From NCBI GenBank assembly GCA_021776825.1, contig JAJFFG010000020.1:1-64000 (forward strand): a stretch of DNA of 64,000 nt, written 5' to 3'. The DNA is from Planctomycetota bacterium. GTDB taxonomy: Bacteria; Planctomycetota; JAJSAM01; JAJVHW01. Below the pieces are notes generated by a model, which ran no database searches, had not been told where the DNA came from, and saw nothing but the letters and a program-made list of their open reading frames with translations. Below are positions 59,668 to 64,000 of this stretch, piece after piece (position 1 is the first letter of the stretch; each line of letters begins with the position of its first letter). The position numbers were made by a program, and so were the translations under genes.

Positions 59668-61278
59668 TCACATGCGGAACACCGGCCAAGCGGCCGGCGG
59701 GGTCGGGGCGTTCAGGGAGACGGAGAGGGCGAGGCCGAGGACGTCGCGCGTCCGTGCGGGCTCGATCACGCCGTCATCCCAGAGGCGAGCGGTGGCGTAG
59801 TAGGGGCTGCCCTCGGTCTCGTACTTCTCGAGGATCGGCCGCTTGAACTCGTCCTGCTGCTCCGGGGACATCGTCGTGCCCTCGGCCTCGTGCCGATCCA
59901 TCTTCACCTGCAGCAGCACGTTGGCCGCCTGCTCGCCCCCCATCACGGAGATGCGCGAGTTCGGCCACGTGAACAAGAAGCGTGGCTCGTACCCGCGACC
60001 GCACATCGCGTAGTTGCCGGCGCCGTACGACGCCCCCACGATCACCGTCAGACGCGGGACCGTTGCCGTCGCCACGGCCTGCACCATCTTGGCGCCGTCC
60101 CGCGCGATGCCGCCTTCCTCGTAGCGCTTGCCGACCATGAAGCCGGTGATGTTCTGGAGGAAGACGAGCGGCGTGCCGCGCTGGCCGCAGAGCTGTACGA
60201 AGTGGGCGCCCTTGCGCGCACTCTCGCTGAACAGCACGCCGTTGCTCGCCACGAGCCCGACGGGCATGCCGTGGATGTGAGCGAACCCGGTGACGAGCGT
60301 GGTGCCGTACAGCGGCTTGAACTCGTGGAAGCGGCTGCCGTCGACGATGCGAGCGATGACTTCGCGTGCGTCGTACGGCGTGCGGTTATCGCGCGGCAGG
60401 ACGCCGTAGATCTCCTCCGGGTCGTACGCCGGGTCCTCGACGGGCCGCAGATCGAGCGACGTCGCGCGGGGATCGCGGTTGAGGTTCTCGACGATCGAGC
60501 GCACCTGCTCGAGGGCATGCGCGTCGTCGCGGGCCAGGTGATCCGCCACGCCGGACTGCCGCGTGTGAAGGTCCGCACCGCCGAGGTCTTCGGCCGTCAC
60601 GATCTCGCCCGTGGCGGCCTTCACGAGCGGCGGGCCGCCGAGGAAGATGGTGCCGGTGCCCTTCACGATGACGCTCTCGTCGCTCATCGCCGGGACGTAC
60701 GCGCCGCCCGCCGTGCACGAACCCATCACGGCTGCGATCTGGGGGATGCCCGCAGCCGAGAGCCGCGCCTGGTTGGCGAAGATCCGCCCGAAGTGCTTCT
60801 CGTCGGGGAACACCTCGTCCTGCAGAGGCAGGAACGCGCCACCCGAGTCGACGAGGTAGATCGTCGGCAGCCGGTTCTCTCCGGCGATCTCCTGGGCGCG
60901 GATGTGCTTCTTCACCGTCAGCGGGTAGTAGGTGCCGCCCTTGACGGTCGCATCGTTGGCGACGACGAGCACCTCGCGCCCGTGCACCAGACCGATGCCC
61001 GTGACGATGCCCGCCGCCGGCACGCGCGTGGCGTAGACGTCGCCGGCAGCCAGCGCCGACAGCTCGAGGAACGGCGAGTCGGGATCGAGCAGGCGCTCGA
61101 TCCGCTCGCGGGCGAGGAGCTTCCCGCGGTCGTGGTGCTTCGCGACCAGACGCGGCGAGCCGTGCTGGTGAACGTCTCCCGTCCGCGCCCGCAGATCGGC
61201 GAGCAGGCCGAGGTGGTGCTCACGGTTCGCGCGGAACTCGTCGGACTCGGTTCGGATGCGGCTCTTGAGGACGTCCAT
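59668..61278 (-). CDS. liuB: 3-methylcrotonyl-CoA carboxylase, carboxyltransferase (beta) subunit
   Basis: 536 residues, typical length. N- and C-terminal crotonase-like halves are present: [55 protein letters not shown], then the second half with [20 protein letters not shown] and [20 protein letters not shown]. These match MCC beta rather than propionyl-CoA carboxylase. It transfers the carboxyl group from biotin to 3-methylcrotonyl-CoA. First gene of the operon; an isovaleryl-CoA dehydrogenase and HMG-CoA lyase are not in the window. Confidence 0.94.
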   Translation of the reverse strand: MDVLKSRIRTESDEFRANREHHLGLLADLRARTGDVHQHGSPRLVAKHHDRGKLLARERIERLLDPDSPFLELSALAAGDVYATRVPAAGIVTGIGLVHGREVLVVANDATVKGGTYYPLTVKKHIRAQEIAGENRLPTIYLVDSGGAFLPLQDEVFPDEKHFGRIFANQARLSAAGIPQIAAVMGSCTAGGAYVPAMSDESVIVKGTGTIFLGGPPLVKAATGEIVTAEDLGGADLHTRQSGVADHLARDDAHALEQVRSIVENLNRDPRATSLDLRPVEDPAYDPEEIYGVLPRDNRTPYDAREVIARIVDGSRFHEFKPLYGTTLVTGFAHIHGMPVGLVASNGVLFSESARKGAHFVQLCGQRGTPLVFLQNITGFMVGKRYEEGGIARDGAKMVQAVATATVPRLTVIVGASYGAGNYAMCGRGYEPRFLFTWPNSRISVMGGEQAANVLLQVKMDRHEAEGTTMSPEQQDEFKRPILEKYETEGSPYYATARLWDDGVIEPARTRDVLGLALSVSLNAPTPPAAWPVFRM

Positions 61279-61356
61279 GGTCGGATCGCGACCCTACGCG
61301 GGGCGCGGGCGGGGTCGAAGAAGCCGCCGCGGGGTCGGGCGCCGGTCGCGCTCCCC

Positions 61357-62913
61357 CTACGGTGTGTTCTGTGTGGTCACCTGGTTCCCGGCGTACGTGT
61401 TGCCGCCGCCGTCGGACGTGTCGATGAGATCGGTCCCGCCGCTCGCGGAGACCCGGTTCGACCGAATGGCGTTCCCGGTGCCGCTCACGCGGAGACCGTC
61501 GTCGGCAGATCCCCGCACCGTGTTCGACTCGACGGTGTTGCCCGCGCCCTCGACGATCAGACCGACACCGCCCGAGTCCGAGACGGTATTGCGTCGCACC
61601 TGAGCGCCGGCATCCCCGACGAGCAGGCCGACCCCCAGGGAACCGGTGACCTTGTTGCGCTCGGCGAGCAGACCGCCGTCGACCTCGATCCCCGGACCGC
61701 CACAGTCCTTGACGACGCAGCGCAGGATGTCGTTGCCGTCCGCGTTGCCCTCGATGCCGATGTTCGCGGCACGTGTGACGCGGGAGCGGTCGATCACGCT
61801 GTCGATGCCACTCGTCCGGATGCCGTTGCGGCCGGCGTCGGTCGCACGGGAGCGCCCGACGCCGCTGCGCTCGCCGAACGTCTGGATGGCGGTGCCGCTG
61901 ACCGTCACGCTCACCTTGGATCGCTCGACGGGCGAGTCGTCCCCGAACGTCTGGATGCCGTGCCCCACCGACGTCGTCACCGTGCAGCGCACGATCGGGC
62001 TGCGGTCGCCCGAGGTGCGCAGTCCCGTGTCCTCGACCTCCACCAGGCGACTCCGCACGATGGGACTGTCCGCTCCGGTCGTCCGAAATCCGACGTCCCC
62101 GATCCGCTCGCCCTTGCAGCGCTCGATCGGCGAGCGATCACCGATCGTCGTGATGCTGTCCGTGTCGAACAGCTTCGAGCGGAAGACGCCGCTCTCGACG
62201 CCCGACGTGGCGATGCCGGTATCGGCCCCGCGAGTGACGGTGCAACGCGAGACCGGGGAGCGCGCGCCGCGCGTGCAGATCCCGACACCCGCGGGGTCCT
62301 CGACCGTCGAGCGCTCGACCGGGCAGGCGTCGCCGCGCGTCTCGATCCCGTCGCCGCCACTGAACAGGACGCGGCCGGACCGCACGCGGACGCCCGCGGT
62401 TGCTCCGTTCACGCCGCCGGGCCCGTCCAACAAGAGCCCCTGCTCCCCGGCGAACGTGACGAGGGCGCCCTCGATGAGTCCGCCGGTCACTCCGCCGACC
62501 TCGATGCCGATCCCGCCGCAGTCGCGGACAATCACGCTGGAGAGGGTCAGGTCCGCGCCGCCGATCACGAGGATGCCGCTCCCCTCCGCGTTCACGAACG
62601 CGAGGTCGCGGATCGTGAGCCCGGAGCAGTCGCGGACCTCCAGACCAGGGCCCGCGTTCGCATCGACGACCACGCCGGGTTTGCCGCGGAGCGTGAGGTC
62701 GGTGAAGCCGTCGATGACGACGGGCCCGGCGATCGGCGACTCGAGGACCAGGATTGTGTCGCCGTCCGCAGCGCGATCGACGGCCGACTGCAGGGTGTCG
62801 GCGCCCGTCACGCGAATGGTGGCGGCCAGGGCCGGCGCCGAGGCCAGGCCCAGCGAGACAACGACGGCGACGAAGACGGCGAGCGGTCGGAAGATCCGGT
62901 GAGCGGCGATCAC
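61357..62913 (-). CDS. Secreted right-handed parallel beta-helix repeat protein
   Basis: 518 residues. A signal peptide ends near ALAATIRV. After residue ~60, strands are arranged in coils of about 22 residues, each with a S(P/G)(I/V).R(S/C).V..... G..T.G.. pattern: seven such coils from ARSPVSRC to IDSVIDRS, then longer coils (NKVTGSLGVGLLVGDAG, NTVSDSGGVGLIVEGAG, NTVRGSADDGLRVSGTG, NRVSASGG). The fold is that of pectate-lyase-like surface proteins, but no active-site Asp cluster is obvious. Possible polysaccharide binding. Divergent from the CXXCH protein over 83 bp. Confidence 0.85.
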   Translation of the reverse strand: MIAAHRIFRPLAVFVAVVVSLGLASAPALAATIRVTGADTLQSAVDRAADGDTILVLESPIAGPVVIDGFTDLTLRGKPGVVVDANAGPGLEVRDCSGLTIRDLAFVNAEGSGILVIGGADLTLSSVIVRDCGGIGIEVGGVTGGLIEGALVTFAGEQGLLLDGPGGVNGATAGVRVRSGRVLFSGGDGIETRGDACPVERSTVEDPAGVGICTRGARSPVSRCTVTRGADTGIATSGVESGVFRSKLFDTDSITTIGDRSPIERCKGERIGDVGFRTTGADSPIVRSRLVEVEDTGLRTSGDRSPIVRCTVTTSVGHGIQTFGDDSPVERSKVSVTVSGTAIQTFGERSGVGRSRATDAGRNGIRTSGIDSVIDRSRVTRAANIGIEGNADGNDILRCVVKDCGGPGIEVDGGLLAERNKVTGSLGVGLLVGDAGAQVRRNTVSDSGGVGLIVEGAGNTVESNTVRGSADDGLRVSGTGNAIRSNRVSASGGTDLIDTSDGGGNTYAGNQVTTQNTP

Positions 62914-62996
62914 GCGCCGATCCTATCCGCCGTCGAGCGGCCACGCTCCCGGTAGCCTCGCGAAACCCGGCCCGCCGCTTGCGGGTTCTGCCTTCG

Positions 62997-63731
62997 ATGC
63001 GACTCCCACGAACCCTCGGTCTGCTGTCCCTGACCCTTGCAGGGGTCATCGCCGTCCTCGTGCCGGCTCCCGAGGCGGAGGCGACGCGCGAGTACGCACG
63101 CGAGCAGAGCAAGGACTGCTCGCACTGCCACATCAGCGACAAGGGCTCCGGCCCTCGCAACGCGCGCGGCAAGGAGTTCGAGGCCAACGGCCACCAGTTC
63201 GGCGTCGCGAGCTGGTCGAGCGACGAGAACCGCGACAAGTACCTCAGGGCCCGGGCCGCGCTGCTGGCGACCTGGTACGGCGAGACGCATCGTCTGCTCA
63301 CCGAGCTCGAGTCATCGGAGGAGTTGCCCGGCGGCCTGGCGCTCATCGACGGCACGCGCAAGCGCTACACGATGTTCGCCCGCACCTGGCTGCGCAACGC
63401 CAAGGCGCTGCTGAAGAAGGGTCGGCGCGGCCTCCCCAACGGCCTGAAGTTCCTGACCAAGGTCGAGAGCCAGTTCGCGGGTACGAAGGAGGGCAAGGAG
63501 GCGACGCTGCTGCTCGACGAGCGCGCGAAGGACCCGAAGGGCACCGACGCCGTGAAGTCCGCTCGCGCGACCGAGCTGCTGCGCGTGCGCTTTCTCGAGG
63601 GCCGCACGGCCTACCAGATCGGCGACTACCCGGGCGCCCGCACGCTCTTCGCCGAGGTCCTGGCCGATCCGCTCGGTAAGGCGTTCGAGGAAGACGTGAA
63701 GGAGATCCTCGCGGAGTTCCCAGAGGAGTAG
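62997..63731 (+). CDS. Exported protein with a single CXXCH haem-binding motif
   Basis: 244 residues from ATG at 62997. A signal peptide (LGLLSLTLAGVIAVLV) precedes CSHCH (Cys41-His45), a c-type cytochrome motif, followed by KGSGPRNARGKEFEANGHQF; the Met/His for the sixth haem ligand could be His in NGHQF. The remainder (~90-244) is helical, reads like TPR-like repeats (ATELLRVRFLEGRTAYQIGDYPGARTLFAEVL) and is charged. A periplasmic electron-transfer or redox-sensing role is inference; the haem motif itself is seen. Confidence 0.75.
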   Translation: MRLPRTLGLLSLTLAGVIAVLVPAPEAEATREYAREQSKDCSHCHISDKGSGPRNARGKEFEANGHQFGVASWSSDENRDKYLRARAALLATWYGETHRLLTELESSEELPGGLALIDGTRKRYTMFARTWLRNAKALLKKGRRGLPNGLKFLTKVESQFAGTKEGKEATLLLDERAKDPKGTDAVKSARATELLRVRFLEGRTAYQIGDYPGARTLFAEVLADPLGKAFEEDVKEILAEFPEE

Positions 63732-63773
63732 CCCACCCAGCGGAGGTGCCGACCCGCGTACCCTCTGCGCGTC

Positions 63774-64000
63774 GTGTCGCCCCGCTTCCGAACCCCGCTC
63801 CTCGCGCTCGCCGTCGGCGTCGCCGCCCTCGTGCTGCGCCTCGTGCTCCTGAACGCCGGTCTGTGGCACACGGACTCCATCTGGCAGGCGCGCGCCGTCG
63901 AGTCCGCGGTGCTCGACGGCAGCTTCACGTACATGCACCCGCCTGGCTACCCCGGGCAGGTCGCGCTCGGGGCCCTGTTCTTCTGGGTGCACCATCTCGC
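63774..64000 (+). CDS. Membrane glycosyltransferase-like protein (5' end only)
   Basis: Open frame from GTG at 63774 running off the window end (75 codons seen). It begins with a hydrophobic segment (LLALAVGVAALVLRLVLL), then HTDSIWQARAVE and SFTYMHPPGYPGQ, as in multi-pass PMT/ArnT-type glycosyltransferases and related membrane proteins, where an acidic residue in the first outer loop is catalytic. It is 42 bp after the CXXCH gene. The call is tentative because only the start is visible. Confidence 0.55.
   Translation, partial: MSPRFRTPLLALAVGVAALVLRLVLLNAGLWHTDSIWQARAVESAVLDGSFTYMHPPGYPGQVALGALFFWVHHL

Noticed and set aside
59572..62955. 1127-codon open frame on the plus strand
   Set aside because: It runs antisense through the liuB and beta-helix genes and ignores the gene boundaries between them; composition is typical of a shadow frame.
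1..64000. tRNA or rRNA genes
   Set aside because: I looked for cloverleaf-like hairpins and conserved loop motifs in the intergenic gaps and found none; a covariance-model search would settle it.

Overview
The window is 64 kb of high-G+C bacterial chromosome. By eye it shows strong third-position GC bias, many GTG starts and many 1-4 bp gene overlaps (ATGA or GTGA). The content suggests an aerobic heterotroph of the Planctomycetota or a similar lineage with large genomes: three very large exported proteins made of carboxypeptidase-regulatory-like beta-sandwich repeats, an SBBP-repeat protein, many lipoproteins of unknown role, and a complete acyl-CoA carboxylase/crotonase operon. This lineage call is inference; there is no rRNA or other marker gene to test it. 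No tRNA, rRNA, CRISPR array, prophage or intact transposase was seen.

Layout. 0.2-7.5 kb: an ABC1 kinase gene led by a TetR regulator with a perfect palindromic operator, a large repeat protein, a decayed REP-associated transposase element, an SRPBCC protein, and a NUDIX/Sel1 pair. 7.5-11.2 kb: a tightly overlapping sugar-nucleotide dehydratase/amidohydrolase/MOSC operon, then a lipoprotein. 11.4-17.6 kb: a TPR-rich lipoprotein, fructose-bisphosphatase, and lipoproteins including two tandem parvulin-like paralogues. 17.7-34.1 kb: exported and surface proteins, with two ~1,300-residue repeat proteins, an SBBP-repeat protein, an esterase-like hydrolase, and a duplicated gene fragment. 34.3-39.0 kb: an IS remnant, then an ArsR-methyltransferase/metH operon. 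39.1-44.5 kb: a coiled-coil protein, SfsA, a single-domain response regulator and ETF-ubiquinone oxidoreductase. 44.6-47.8 kb: YceH and a crotonase/acyl-CoA dehydrogenase/ferredoxin operon. 48.1-52.8 kb: an NfeD/flotillin pair, an SDR, a crotonase fragment lacking its core, and an MDR oxidoreductase. 53.4-56.3 kb: an SGNH hydrolase, a crotonase and a lipoprotein. 56.3-61.3 kb: a leucine-degradation operon (carboxyltransferase, methylglutaconyl-CoA hydratase, biotin carboxylase, separate biotin carrier, thioesterase). 61.4-64.0 kb: a beta-helix protein, a CXXCH protein, and the start of a membrane glycosyltransferase-like gene.

How it fits together. A main metabolic theme is acyl-CoA oxidation: the leucine-degradation operon, the crotonase/acyl-CoA dehydrogenase operon, three further crotonase or SDR genes, and ETF-QO, which would pass dehydrogenase electrons to the quinone pool. 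Methionine synthase with its ArsR-type methyltransferase regulator forms a small one-carbon module. The rest is dominated by envelope proteins of unknown function.

The most distinctive non-coding feature is a collection of palindromic repeats from at least four sequence families. Five of the eight convergent gene junctions hold one, two of these touch or supply a stop codon, and two families are linked to remnants of transposase genes. This looks like repeated insertion, or selective survival, of hairpin elements at gene 3' ends.
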